A stretch of 64,000 bases of DNA from Halomonas sp. ML-15 (GTDB taxonomy: Bacteria; Pseudomonadota; Gammaproteobacteria; Pseudomonadales; Halomonadaceae). Where the stretch lies: positions 285,175 to 349,174 of the forward strand of contig NZ_JACXZT010000019.1 in NCBI RefSeq assembly GCF_014779595.1, in the 5' to 3' direction. Positions within the stretch are counted from its first letter, which is position 1. Each line of letters opens with the position of its first letter. The notes beneath the pieces were generated by a model. That model was given only the letters and a program-made list of their open reading frames with translations, had not been told where the DNA came from and searched no databases. Positions 28,753 to 37,450 of the stretch are shown in pieces. Both the position numbers and the translations under genes were made by a program.

Positions 28753-29886
28753 TCAGCTGCCGTAGGAAGCGAAATCGACATCACTCCAGATTTCGCGCTT
28801 CATGGCCTCGGCAACCGCCTCGGGATCATCACCCGTCTCCTCGACGATCTCGGTCCACTTCTCGACCAGCGCCTGAAAACGCTCGATCTTGCTTTCGGCA
28901 TCCTCTACGCCATAGCGGCTCTCGGCCTGCTCGGCAGCATAGACCAGATCCTCTTCGAGGAAGGCAGGAATGGCATCGAGAAGGTCCTGCTCGGGCTCGA
29001 GAATTTCGATACCGCTGTCGTGAGCAATCTCGCGCGCCTCATCAGCCATCTCGTAGCCCCAGCGCTGGGTGATGGCGGCACTTGCCTCGACCGAGGCGTG
29101 AATCATCGCCTCACGCTCCTCCGCGGAGAGCGTCTCCCAGGTGCGCTGGCCGATGGCGTGGGAGATGGTGCTGTGGAAGGTGCCCAGCTCGATGTCCGTC
29201 ACGTAGTTGAGCACGTCGTCGAGGCGGAAGGAGATAATGTCGGCGATGGAGGCAACCGTCCCCTCGATCACGCCTTGGGAGAGCGACTCGTAGGTCTCGC
29301 CCACCGACATGGTCGCCGGGGTCAGGCCAACCGACTCGGCCCAGCGCGAGTACTGCGGGCCGCCGACGCGCATGCGCAGGCCGCGCAGATCCTCCAGCGA
29401 GCGCACCGGCTCGGTGCTCAGAATGCGATAGAGGTCAGAGGCGTGGGAGCTGGTGTAGACGATGCCCAGCTCTCGAAGCTCGGCCTGGCACTCGGCGCAG
29501 GTGACGATATATTCGGTGACAGCGGCCCCCATCGCATGCGGCGTAGTGCCGAGGAAGGCCATATCGCCGACCAGGTTGATCTCTGGCAGGTCGGCCGGGA
29601 AGTAGGCCGGCAGGAACAATCCTGCCTCCACCAGCCCACTGCGGATGGCATTGCGCATATTGCCGATATTAGCGACCTCGGTGCCGAGCAGATTGCCCGT
29701 CAATCCGCCATCCGTCTTCTCCTCCAGACGCTCGGCGAATTCGGTGAACATCGGATCGTAGGCCGGATGTGCGGGCGGCACCCCCGGGGCCATGCGCAGT
29801 TCGCGCGCCTGCGCATGGGTGGCAATTGCCAGGCTACTAACGGTCACGGCGATGGCGAGGGTCTTGAACAGCGGGCGTGTGGTCAT
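28753..29886 (-). CDS. TRAP transporter substrate-binding protein (DctP), system 2
   Basis: The 377-residue periplasmic binding protein has a signal peptide (core LAIAVTVSSLAIATHAQA, cleavage about residue 27). It is longer than most DctP proteins owing to a C-terminal acidic helical extension after residue 330. The conserved Arg is in GLRMRVGGPQYSRWAES. It heads the dctPQM-CoA-transferase-thiolase gene group and is divergent from dctP of system 3. Confidence 0.9.
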   Translation of the reverse strand: MTTRPLFKTLAIAVTVSSLAIATHAQARELRMAPGVPPAHPAYDPMFTEFAERLEEKTDGGLTGNLLGTEVANIGNMRNAIRSGLVEAGLFLPAYFPADLPEINLVGDMAFLGTTPHAMGAAVTEYIVTCAECQAELRELGIVYTSSHASDLYRILSTEPVRSLEDLRGLRMRVGGPQYSRWAESVGLTPATMSVGETYESLSQGVIEGTVASIADIISFRLDDVLNYVTDIELGTFHSTISHAIGQRTWETLSAEEREAMIHASVEASAAITQRWGYEMADEAREIAHDSGIEILEPEQDLLDAIPAFLEEDLVYAAEQAESRYGVEDAESKIERFQALVEKWTEIVEETGDDPEAVAEAMKREIWSDVDFASYGS

Positions 29887-29930
29887 GGGTCACCTCAGCG
29901 GTTGGCTTATATTTGTTTATTTAGACAACA

Positions 29931-29948
29931 ATAGATAATTACATCTAT
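29931..29948. promoter_or_regulatory. Palindrome between divergent TRAP operons 2 and 3
   Basis: ATAGAT (29931-29936), six-base spacer, ATCTAT (29943-29948) lies 45 bases upstream of the system 2 dctP start in the AT-rich 268-base gap between divergent dctP genes. It is a possible operator shared by both operons; the regulator is unknown. Confidence 0.35.
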
Positions 29949-30154
29949 CTTGCGCTCGATTATAGTCCACAGCACCACCATCTCCGATACCAGACTTTGG
30001 TATGAACATTTCGGCCTCAACGATGCTGGGCTGTCGACTTTCGTTTAATTGCGCACAATAGTGATGATCACAATACTGACTATTAGAGCGACACTACTAC
30101 AAGCCGCTCTCCAGCAGCACGCTTCAACTCCCTGACGACCTCGAGGTAGTGAAA

Positions 30155-31174
30155 ATGACAACTACACCCCGCACGCCGCCCCGCCTCCTGCTTCCCAGTG
30201 CCCTGCTGTGCTCTACGTTGCTGGGCGCGTCGCTGCTCGCCAGCACCCCGGTCCTGGCCACCGAACTGCGCATGGGGCTCATCACCCCACCCCAGCACAT
30301 CTGGACCCAGGCCGCCGAGCGACTCGCCGAGACGGTCGCCGAGCGCAGCGACGGCGAACTGACTATCGCCATCTTTCCCGCCGGCCAGTTGGGCGACGAA
30401 CCGGCAATGTTCTCCCAGATGGAGACCGGCCTGCTGGACTTGGGGCTAATGACCGCCGCCATTACAAGCCAGCGCGAGCCGGCCTTCGTCGGCTGGTTCA
30501 GCCCCTTCCTGTTCGATAGCGTCGCCGAAGCCGCCAAGGCCACCGAGACCGATGCCGCCCAGCAGATGCTGGACAACCTCGAGGACAAGGGCCTGCACGC
30601 CTTCGGCTACACCTTCGCCGGCATGCGCCACATCCTGATGCGCGACGGCCGGGTCGAGAGCCTCGACGACGTGCGCCGCGAGAAGGTGCGCATTATTCCG
30701 ATCCCGGCCATGCAGGCCTGGTGGCGGGAAGCCGGCGCCACGCCCACCCCGGTCCACCTGCCCGATGTCTACCAGAGCCTGCAGAACCGCATGCTCGACG
30801 GTATCGATATCGACCTCGACGCCCTGGTGGGCTCCGGCTTCTACGAGGTGGCCGAACACCTCACCCTGACCAACCACATGGCCTTTCCCGCCGTCTCGGT
30901 GATCAGCCAGACCACCTGGTCATCGCTCTCCGAGGTAGAGCGCGAGCTGCTCGAGGAGGCCATGCAGGAGGCCCTTGAGTGGGCCACCGAGTCCCAGATC
31001 GCGGCGGAAGAAAGCAACCTGGCCTATCTGGAGGAGACCATTGACGTCTTCACCCTGGAGGACGCCGAGGGTGTCTTCGACGCAGCCAACCAGGCCTTCC
31101 AGGCGCGCTTCGGCGAACACCCCGTCATCCAGGCCTTCCAGCAGGAGGTCGCCGCCCGCCAGGACGGAGAATGA
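30155..31174 (+). CDS. TRAP transporter substrate-binding protein (DctP), system 3
   Basis: The 339-residue binding protein has a long, Pro-rich signal peptide (cleavage about residue 35, before TELRMG). DctP landmarks are FPAGQLGDEPAMFSQMETGL and the binding Arg region EKVRIIPIPAMQAWW. GAGG lies eight bases before the ATG at 30155; a GTG two codons earlier is possible. It opens a run of same-strand genes leading into the 3-hydroxybenzoate/gentisate pathway, so 3-hydroxybenzoate or gentisate is the likely ligand by context. Confidence 0.9.
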   Translation: MTTTPRTPPRLLLPSALLCSTLLGASLLASTPVLATELRMGLITPPQHIWTQAAERLAETVAERSDGELTIAIFPAGQLGDEPAMFSQMETGLLDLGLMTAAITSQREPAFVGWFSPFLFDSVAEAAKATETDAAQQMLDNLEDKGLHAFGYTFAGMRHILMRDGRVESLDDVRREKVRIIPIPAMQAWWREAGATPTPVHLPDVYQSLQNRMLDGIDIDLDALVGSGFYEVAEHLTLTNHMAFPAVSVISQTTWSSLSEVERELLEEAMQEALEWATESQIAAEESNLAYLEETIDVFTLEDAEGVFDAANQAFQARFGEHPVIQAFQQEVAARQDGE

Positions 31175-31217
31175 GTCACATGGTAACGACCTCCCTCCGG
31201 ACACCCGGGTGACAGCT

Positions 31218-31733
31218 ATGCCGATATCCTCCCTGACCCGCGCCAGCCGATGGCTGGCGCAGCTCGAGCAGTTGCTGTGCAGCCTGCTGATCGTTGCCTT
31301 CAGCAGTTTACTGATCATCAACGTGCTTGGCCGCTATGTCTTCAGCAGTCCGCTGTTCTTCGCCGAGGAGCTGGCGGTCTACATCCTGATATGGATGGCC
31401 TTCCTGGCCATCTCGGTGGCCATCCACCACGACCAGCACGTGCGGCTGACCATGCTGGTGGGACTGCTACCGGAGCGACTGCAGAGACTCAGCTATTGGG
31501 TGACCGAGCTGATCTGCCTGGCCGTGCTGGCCACACTACTGTGGTACGCCATCGGCTGGATTCGCTCCCCCTCGATGGCCTTCGATATCGCCATCACCCT
31601 CGACTGGCCCAAGTGGCATTTCTACCTGATCGTGCCGATCTTCTGCGCCACCGGGATCTTCCACATTCTTGCCAGGCTGCCGGACCGTACCCGCACGGTC
31701 TTTGCCCTGGCCAACGACGACGAGGAGACCTGA
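31218..31733 (+). CDS. TRAP transporter small permease (DctQ), system 3
   Basis: The 171-residue protein has four membrane helices and the DctQ motif FFAEELAVYILIWMAFLAIS followed by HHDQHVRLTML. The ATG at 31218 lies 43 bases after dctP; an in-frame opening further upstream overlaps dctP and encodes a polar, non-family segment. It is three bases ahead of dctM. Confidence 0.9.
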   Translation: MPISSLTRASRWLAQLEQLLCSLLIVAFSSLLIINVLGRYVFSSPLFFAEELAVYILIWMAFLAISVAIHHDQHVRLTMLVGLLPERLQRLSYWVTELICLAVLATLLWYAIGWIRSPSMAFDIAITLDWPKWHFYLIVPIFCATGIFHILARLPDRTRTVFALANDDEET

Positions 31734-31736
31734 CCC

Positions 31737-32996
31737 ATGACACTCGCCGTCTTCATCCTGCTGATGCTGCTGGGCATGCCGATCGCCTTCGTGCTGCTCG
31801 CCTCCACCTTCGCCTTCGTGATCAACACCGGCAACTACCGCATTTTAGAGGGTCTGCCCCAGGTGCTGTTCGGTTCACTAGAGGTGTTCGATCTGCTGGC
31901 CATTCCGCTGTTCATCCTGCTCGGCGAGATCATGAACGAGGGTGGGATTACCCGGCGCATCATCCAGGCAGCCCGCGCCTGGTTCGCCTGGATTCCCCAC
32001 AGTATTGCGTACGTTTCCCTGACGTCGAACCTGATGCTGGCCTCCATCATGGGCTCGGCGACGGCACAGATCGCCATCATGAGCCGGGTGATGACGCCGG
32101 AACTCGAGAAGGATGGCTACGATAGAGGGTTCGCCGCGGCCCTGACCGCCGGGTCAGGCCTGCTGGGGCCGATCATCCCGCCTTCGATGATCTTCATCAT
32201 CTACGGCGTTATCGCCCAGGTCTCCATCGGCGCCATGTTCATGGGGGGAATCATTCCCGGCCTGGTGCTCTTCGTACTGATCAGCGGCCTGATCGCGCTG
32301 ATCGCCCGACGCGCCCGCAAGGCGCAGGGAGAGGAGCGTGCGACCATCAATCGCTGGCTGGCCACCCGCAATGCCATCCTGACCCTGAGCATTCCCCTGG
32401 TGATCGTCGGTGGCATCGCCTTCGGCATCGTCACCCCCACCGAATCTGCGGCCGCTGCCACCCTGATGGCACTGATCATCGGCGGCTTGCTGTTCCGTGA
32501 TCTCAAGGCCTCGAGCCTGCCCGGCGTACTGGCCCGTACCGCCCGCAACACCGCCATCGTGCTGTTCCTGATCGCCGCGGCCAAGGCCTTTGGCTGGGTG
32601 CTGGTCTACAACCAGATTCCCCAGCAGGTGGCCGGGCTGATGCAGGGCGCCACCGAGAGCCCACTGATCTTCATGCTGCTGGTGTTCCTGATGCTGCTGG
32701 TGGTGGGGATGGTGCTGGACGGCATTGCCGCATTGATCATCCTCGTGCCGATCCTGCTGCCGGTGGCCCAGGGCAGCTACGGTATCGACCCCGTCCACTT
32801 CGGCATCGTCACTTGCATGACCCTGACCCTGGGCCTGCTGACCCCGCCCGTGGGCGCCGGGCTATACGTTGCCTCGGCGATCAGCAACGTCAGCCTGCAG
32901 CGCATCACCTTATGGATCACCCCCTTCATCCTGGCGGCCTGCCTGGTCATCGTCGCCACCATCCTCAACCCCTGGGTCGTGACGGTCTTCCGTTGA
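31737..32996 (+). CDS. TRAP transporter large permease (DctM), system 3
   Basis: The 419-residue DctM has about 12 membrane segments. Family features include IPLFILLGEIMNEGGITRRI and GLLGPIIPPSMIFIIYGVIA. It follows dctQ by three bases and precedes the 3-hydroxybenzoate 6-hydroxylase gene by 28, so transporter and pathway appear co-transcribed. Confidence 0.93.
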   Translation: MTLAVFILLMLLGMPIAFVLLASTFAFVINTGNYRILEGLPQVLFGSLEVFDLLAIPLFILLGEIMNEGGITRRIIQAARAWFAWIPHSIAYVSLTSNLMLASIMGSATAQIAIMSRVMTPELEKDGYDRGFAAALTAGSGLLGPIIPPSMIFIIYGVIAQVSIGAMFMGGIIPGLVLFVLISGLIALIARRARKAQGEERATINRWLATRNAILTLSIPLVIVGGIAFGIVTPTESAAAATLMALIIGGLLFRDLKASSLPGVLARTARNTAIVLFLIAAAKAFGWVLVYNQIPQQVAGLMQGATESPLIFMLLVFLMLLVVGMVLDGIAALIILVPILLPVAQGSYGIDPVHFGIVTCMTLTLGLLTPPVGAGLYVASAISNVSLQRITLWITPFILAACLVIVATILNPWVVTVFR

Positions 32997-33024
32997 TCGT
33001 CCTGACCACGAACATGAAAGGTGC

Positions 33025-34230
33025 ATGATGAGTCACAACACCGTCATTGTCGCCGGCGGCGGCATCGGCGGCCTGGCCGCCGCCCTCGGCCTGGCCCGAC
33101 AAGGCATTCCTAGCCTGGTGCTGGAGCAGGCCCCCGAGCTCGGCGAGATCGGCGCCGGCATCCAGATCGGCCCCAACGCCTTCCACGCCTTCGACTACCT
33201 GGGCATCGGCGACGAGGCCCGCGCCAAGGCGGTCTACATCGACAATCTGCTGCTGATGGATGCCATGGAGGATCGTCAGATTGCCGCGATCCCCCTGGAC
33301 CGGACCTTCCGCGAGCGCTTCAACAACCCCTACGCGGTGGTGCATCGTGCCGACCTCCACAAGGTGTTGCTCGATGCCTGCGAGGCCAATGAGCTGGTCG
33401 AGCTACGCACCGACTCGCGAGTCGAGGACTACGAGCAGAATGCCGAGGGCGTCACCGCCATCCTCGAGAGCGGCGAACATTTCACCGGCCGCGCCCTTAT
33501 CGGCGCCGAGGGGCTCTGGTCACCGATCCGCCAGAAGCTGGTCGGTGACGGCGCTCCGCGGGTCTCGGGGCACACCACCTACCGCTCGGTGATTCCCACC
33601 GCGCAGATGCCCGAGGAGCTGCGCTGGAACGCCGCCACCCTCTGGGCAGGACCCAAGTGCCATATCGTCCACTACCCGCTCAAGGGCGGCGAGGTCTACA
33701 ACCTGGTGGTGACCTACCACAACGACGCCCCCAAGCCGATGGCCGGCAAACCGGTGACCAAGGAGGAGGTCTACCGCGGCTTCGCGCATATCGCCGAGCG
33801 CCCGCGCCAGATCATCGAGCACGGCAAGGACTGGAAGATGTGGGTGCTGTGCGATCGCGACCCCAATGAGCACTGGATCGACGGCCGCGTGGTACTGCTC
33901 GGCGACGCCGCCCACCCGATGTTGCAGTACATGGCCCAGGGGGCCTGCATGGCCATGGAGGACGCCGTCTGCCTCTCCTACCACCTGGGCCACAAAGCCA
34001 ACCTCGCTGACGCCTTCGAGGCCTACCGCAACGACCGCTTCGCCCGTACCGCCCGGGTGCAGACCTACTCACGGCTGATGGGTGAGTACATCTATCACCC
34101 GGCCGAGGGCAAGGCTGCCATGCGCAACGCCACCATGCGTGCCATGACCCCCGAGGACTTCTACGACCGCATCGAGTGGCTCTACGGCGGTAGCGGCCTG
34201 AGCAACGTCACCACCTCACAAGACGCCTGA
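33025..34230 (+). CDS. 3-hydroxybenzoate 6-monooxygenase
   Basis: This 401-residue FAD monooxygenase para-hydroxylates 3-hydroxybenzoate to gentisate (2,5-dihydroxybenzoate) with NADH. The FAD motif is AGGGIGG (10-16), with Glu-containing VLEQAPELGEIGAGIQIGPN and the GD motif VVLLGDAAHPMLQYMAQGA near residue 290. The YMAQGACMAMEDA stretch is typical of the 3HB6H/salicylate-hydroxylase group. A salicylate 1- or 5-hydroxylase could look similar; the gentisate dioxygenase 19 bases downstream supports a gentisate-forming activity. There are two adjacent ATGs (33025, 33028); either could start. Confidence 0.9.
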   Translation: MMSHNTVIVAGGGIGGLAAALGLARQGIPSLVLEQAPELGEIGAGIQIGPNAFHAFDYLGIGDEARAKAVYIDNLLLMDAMEDRQIAAIPLDRTFRERFNNPYAVVHRADLHKVLLDACEANELVELRTDSRVEDYEQNAEGVTAILESGEHFTGRALIGAEGLWSPIRQKLVGDGAPRVSGHTTYRSVIPTAQMPEELRWNAATLWAGPKCHIVHYPLKGGEVYNLVVTYHNDAPKPMAGKPVTKEEVYRGFAHIAERPRQIIEHGKDWKMWVLCDRDPNEHWIDGRVVLLGDAAHPMLQYMAQGACMAMEDAVCLSYHLGHKANLADAFEAYRNDRFARTARVQTYSRLMGEYIYHPAEGKAAMRNATMRAMTPEDFYDRIEWLYGGSGLSNVTTSQDA

Positions 34231-34249
34231 ACCCGCAGGAGGACACAGC

Positions 34250-35296
34250 ATGTCACTGACCGAAAAGCCCCAGAGCTCGCCTGAGCGCAAGGCCTACTAC
34301 GAGAAGATCGCCAAGCAGGACTTCAGCGCTCTGTGGAACGTGCTTAGCGATATCATCACGCCGACCCCCAGGAGCGCCTGCCAACCCCATCTCTGGGACT
34401 TCGCGGCGGCTCGGGCGTTGTTGCTCGAAGCCGGCGATCTGATCACCGCCAAGGAGGCGGAGCGCCGGGTACTGATTCTCGAGAACCCCGGGCTACGCGG
34501 ACAAAGCCGCATTACCACCTCTCTGTATGCCGGCCTGCAGTTGGTGATGCCCGGTGAGGTCGCCCCAGCACACCGTCACAGCCAGTCGGCGCTGCGCTTC
34601 GTGATGGATGGCGGCGGTGCCTGCACGGCGGTCAACGGCGAGCGCACGATCATGCAAGAAGGCGACTTCGTGATCACGCCCCCCTGGGCCTGGCACGACC
34701 ACGGCAACGAGTCCGACAAGCCAATGATCTGGATGGATGGCCTGGATATCCCCATGGTTTCGTTCTATGACGCCTCCTTCGCCGAGGGCCTGAACGAAGA
34801 CATGCAGGCGATTACCAAGCCTACCGGCGACTCGCTGGCACGCTACGGCGCCAACATGCTGCCGGTAGACTTCGAGAAGCGCGGCCTGGCCTCGCCGATC
34901 TTCAACTACCCCTACGAGCGCACCCGCGAGGCGCTGGAGATCATGCGCCAGCGCGACGAATGGGACCCTTGCCACGGCCTCAAGATGCGCTACGTCAATC
35001 CGGTAGACGGCGGCTTCGCCATGCCCACCATCGCGCCCTTCGTGCAACTACTGCCCAAGGGCTTCAAGACCGCCAGCTACCGCTCCACCGACGCCACGGT
35101 ATTCAGCGTCGTCGAGGGCACCGGCCGCACCACCATCGACGGCAAGACCTTCGAGTGGAAGCCCAAGGACATCTTCGTGGTGCCCAGTTGGCAGGAGGTC
35201 GTCCACGAGGCCGACGCGGATGCCGTGCTGTTCAGCTACTCCGACCGCGTCGCCCAGCAGAAGCTTGGAATATGGCGCGAAGCCCGCAGCGCCTGA
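34250..35296 (+). CDS. Gentisate 1,2-dioxygenase
   Basis: The 348-residue bicupin protein opens the gentisate ring to maleylpyruvate. The Fe(II) ligands of the first cupin are predicted as His108, His110 (APAHRHSQSALRFV) and His149 (WAWHDHGNE). The second cupin (about 245-335) lacks the metal histidines, as in known enzymes. AGGAGG precedes the ATG. It lies between the 3-hydroxybenzoate hydroxylase and the fumarylpyruvate hydrolase. Confidence 0.95.
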   Translation: MSLTEKPQSSPERKAYYEKIAKQDFSALWNVLSDIITPTPRSACQPHLWDFAAARALLLEAGDLITAKEAERRVLILENPGLRGQSRITTSLYAGLQLVMPGEVAPAHRHSQSALRFVMDGGGACTAVNGERTIMQEGDFVITPPWAWHDHGNESDKPMIWMDGLDIPMVSFYDASFAEGLNEDMQAITKPTGDSLARYGANMLPVDFEKRGLASPIFNYPYERTREALEIMRQRDEWDPCHGLKMRYVNPVDGGFAMPTIAPFVQLLPKGFKTASYRSTDATVFSVVEGTGRTTIDGKTFEWKPKDIFVVPSWQEVVHEADADAVLFSYSDRVAQQKLGIWREARSA

Positions 35297-35350
35297 GGAG
35301 AAGAGTCTGCGCTCGCCCATACGGCGTTAAAAATCGGCTCAAGATGCTCA

Positions 35351-35365
35351 TTTACAGACCGTAAA
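35351..35365. repeat. Inverted repeat in the gentisate dioxygenase-hydrolase spacer
   Basis: The 175-base spacer is much longer than others in this operon. It contains TTTAC (35351-35355), five bases, GTAAA (35361-35365), inside a stretch with a low-complexity, intergenic-repeat look (CGGCGTTAAAAATCGGCTC at 35323-35341). It may be a degraded repetitive element; I cannot assign it to a family. Confidence 0.3.
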
Positions 35366-35471
35366 CTCCGCTCTTTCGCCGCTTTTTGCCTTGTCTGGGC
35401 ATCGCTCGACGACTTCTCCACCAGGCGCTAACTGAATCAACAGCTAACGATGAATTGAAAGGTAAACGATC

Positions 35472-36179
35472 ATGACCGACTACGTCTTCAAGCCCCACCC
35501 CATCACCAGCGTCGCCATCGAGGGGGACGACAAGCGCTTCCCGGTGCGCCGCATCTTCTGCGTGGGCCGCAATTACGAGGCTCACGCACGCGAAATGGGC
35601 CGCGACCCGAGCCGCGAATTTCCGTTCTTCTTCACCAAGCCGGCCGATGCCATCGTGCCCGACGGCGGTAATGTGCCCTACCCACCGGAGACCCAGAACT
35701 TTCACTACGAGATGGAGCTGGTGGTGGCTATCGGCAAGGCCGGTTTTCAGATTCCCGCCGATAAGGCACACGACTACATATACGGCTACGCCGCCGGCAA
35801 CGACCTGACCCGTCGCGACCTGCAACTCGAGGCACGTGAGAAGGGGCGTCCCTGGGACTGGGGCAAGGCCTTCGATGAGTCCGCCGTGATCTCGCCGCTG
35901 CGCCGCGCCAGCGAGATCGGCCACCCTACTACCGGGCGCATCTGGCTCGCAGTCAACGACGAGATCAAACAGGATCAGGACATTGCCGATCTCATCTGGG
36001 ACGTGGAGGAGATCGTCTCTATCCTTTCCCACACCATGCGCATCCAGCCTGGCGACCTCATCTATACCGGTACACCGGCCGGCGTCGGTCCGCTACAGGT
36101 AGGTGACAGGGTCACTGGCGGCATCGACGGCGTTGGCGATCACTCGATCACCATCGTGGCGCCGCGGGAGGGAGTATGA
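35472..36179 (+). CDS. nagK: Fumarylpyruvate hydrolase (FAH family)
   Basis: The 235-residue fumarylacetoacetate-hydrolase-fold enzyme cleaves fumarylpyruvate to fumarate and pyruvate, the last gentisate-pathway step. Metal ligands are predicted as Glu80 and Glu82 (NFHYEMELVVAIG) and Asp111 (GNDLTRRDLQ). The start-proximal CVGRNYEAHAREMG is standard. AAAGG precedes the ATG. Its stop overlaps the start of the isomerase gene (ATGA), which indicates coupling. Confidence 0.93.
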   Translation: MTDYVFKPHPITSVAIEGDDKRFPVRRIFCVGRNYEAHAREMGRDPSREFPFFFTKPADAIVPDGGNVPYPPETQNFHYEMELVVAIGKAGFQIPADKAHDYIYGYAAGNDLTRRDLQLEAREKGRPWDWGKAFDESAVISPLRRASEIGHPTTGRIWLAVNDEIKQDQDIADLIWDVEEIVSILSHTMRIQPGDLIYTGTPAGVGPLQVGDRVTGGIDGVGDHSITIVAPREGV

Positions 36180-36823
36180 GCCTGGTCCTGCATAACTTCT
36201 TTCGTAGTTCCGCCTCGGTCAGGGTCCGCGCGGCCCTGAACCTCAAGGGGCTCGCATACGAGCATGTCTCCTATGTGCTGCGCGACAAGCATCACCAGTC
36301 GGAGGCCTTCCTCACCCTCAACCCGCAGGGCCTGGTGCCGGCCCTGCAACTCGAGGACGGCAGCGTGCTCAGCCAGTCCCTGGCCATCGTCGAATACCTG
36401 GACGAGACCCACCCGGAACCGGCCCTGCTCCCCGATAACCCGCTGGATCGCGCCTGGGTTCGCTCGCTGGCTCAAGCCGTGGCCTGCGACATCCACCCGG
36501 TCAACAACCTGCGGGTGCTGCAGTACCTCGGAGGCGAACTGAAGGTCAGTGAGGAAAGGGCGGGCGAGTGGTTCCGCCACTGGGTCGACCAGGGCTTCGC
36601 CCCTCTGGAGCTGCAGCTGGCCGGCGATGCCCGGCGTGGCAAGTTCTGCTATGGTGACGCCCCCGGCCTGGCCGACTTGTGCCTGTTTGCCCAAGTGGCC
36701 AATAATCGTCGCTTCGACGTCGACATGTCGCGCTACCCCATCCTGCAGACCATCTATGACAACTGTCTGCAGTTGCCGGCCTTCGTCGATGCTCTGCCGG
36801 AGAACCACCCTCACGCCGGGTGA
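36176..36823 (+). CDS. nagL: Maleylpyruvate isomerase (zeta-class GST-like)
   Basis: The 215-residue GST-fold protein isomerises maleylpyruvate to fumarylpyruvate with glutathione. The zeta-class motif is RSSASVRVRAALNLKG (10-25). It is coupled to the hydrolase by a four-base overlap. Maleylacetoacetate isomerase (tyrosine pathway) has the same fold, but this operon supplies gentisate-derived substrate. Confidence 0.92.
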   Translation: MSLVLHNFFRSSASVRVRAALNLKGLAYEHVSYVLRDKHHQSEAFLTLNPQGLVPALQLEDGSVLSQSLAIVEYLDETHPEPALLPDNPLDRAWVRSLAQAVACDIHPVNNLRVLQYLGGELKVSEERAGEWFRHWVDQGFAPLELQLAGDARRGKFCYGDAPGLADLCLFAQVANNRRFDVDMSRYPILQTIYDNCLQLPAFVDALPENHPHAG

Positions 36824-36920
36824 AGCTGCGCGACAGTACCGCACCCTCGCCGTGACCGGCTGTCAGCGCCACCGGCCACGGCGTCCCTGTATCGCTTACG
36901 TTTCATCGAGATTTGTCACC

Positions 36921-37391
36921 ATGACTGGATCGCCCCTCACCAAGGCCAACTCTCTGCCCGGCAACCTGCTGCGGCGCTGCCATCAGATCAGCGTGGCGAT
37001 CTTTCTAAGGAAGTGCGAGGAGTACAATCTGACCCAGCTGCAGTATGTGGTGCTCGCTGCCCTGGACGAGCAAGGACCACTCGACCAGATCACCCTTGGC
37101 GGGTTCACGGCGCTGGATCGCAACACCGTCGCGGTAGTGGTTCGCAAGCTGGAGGAGCGCGGTCTGGTCACCCGGCAGCGTAACCCCGAGGACCGCCGCT
37201 CAATGGTAGTGACCCTGACCGACAGCGGCGAACGGCTCAGGCAAGATGCCGAAACCGCAGTGATTGCCGCCCAGGACGAGATCCTCGCCCCGCTGGACGA
37301 CGACGAGCGCCAACAGCTCTGCCGGCTTCTCCAGCGCCTCGCCGATGAAAACAATGCACTGAGCCGGGTGCCAATCCGCCGCGCTATTTAA
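36921..37391 (+). CDS. MarR-family regulator, probably of the 3-hydroxybenzoate/gentisate operon
   Basis: The 156-residue winged-helix protein has a recognition region near ITLGGFTALDRNTVAVVVRK and wing RQRNPEDRRSMVVTLTDSG, diagnostic of MarR. It lies 97 bases after the isomerase gene on the same strand, so it can be the last gene of the operon. MarR proteins with gentisate pathways commonly repress and are released by 3-hydroxybenzoate or gentisate. The ATG at 36921 is chosen because the frame upstream overlaps the isomerase gene. Confidence 0.85.
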   Translation: MTGSPLTKANSLPGNLLRRCHQISVAIFLRKCEEYNLTQLQYVVLAALDEQGPLDQITLGGFTALDRNTVAVVVRKLEERGLVTRQRNPEDRRSMVVTLTDSGERLRQDAETAVIAAQDEILAPLDDDERQQLCRLLQRLADENNALSRVPIRRAI

Positions 37392-37450
37392 GGCCATGCA
37401 CGACCTGCCAAGCCTACGCTGAATGGGCATTGGTAAAGCGCCTGACACTC

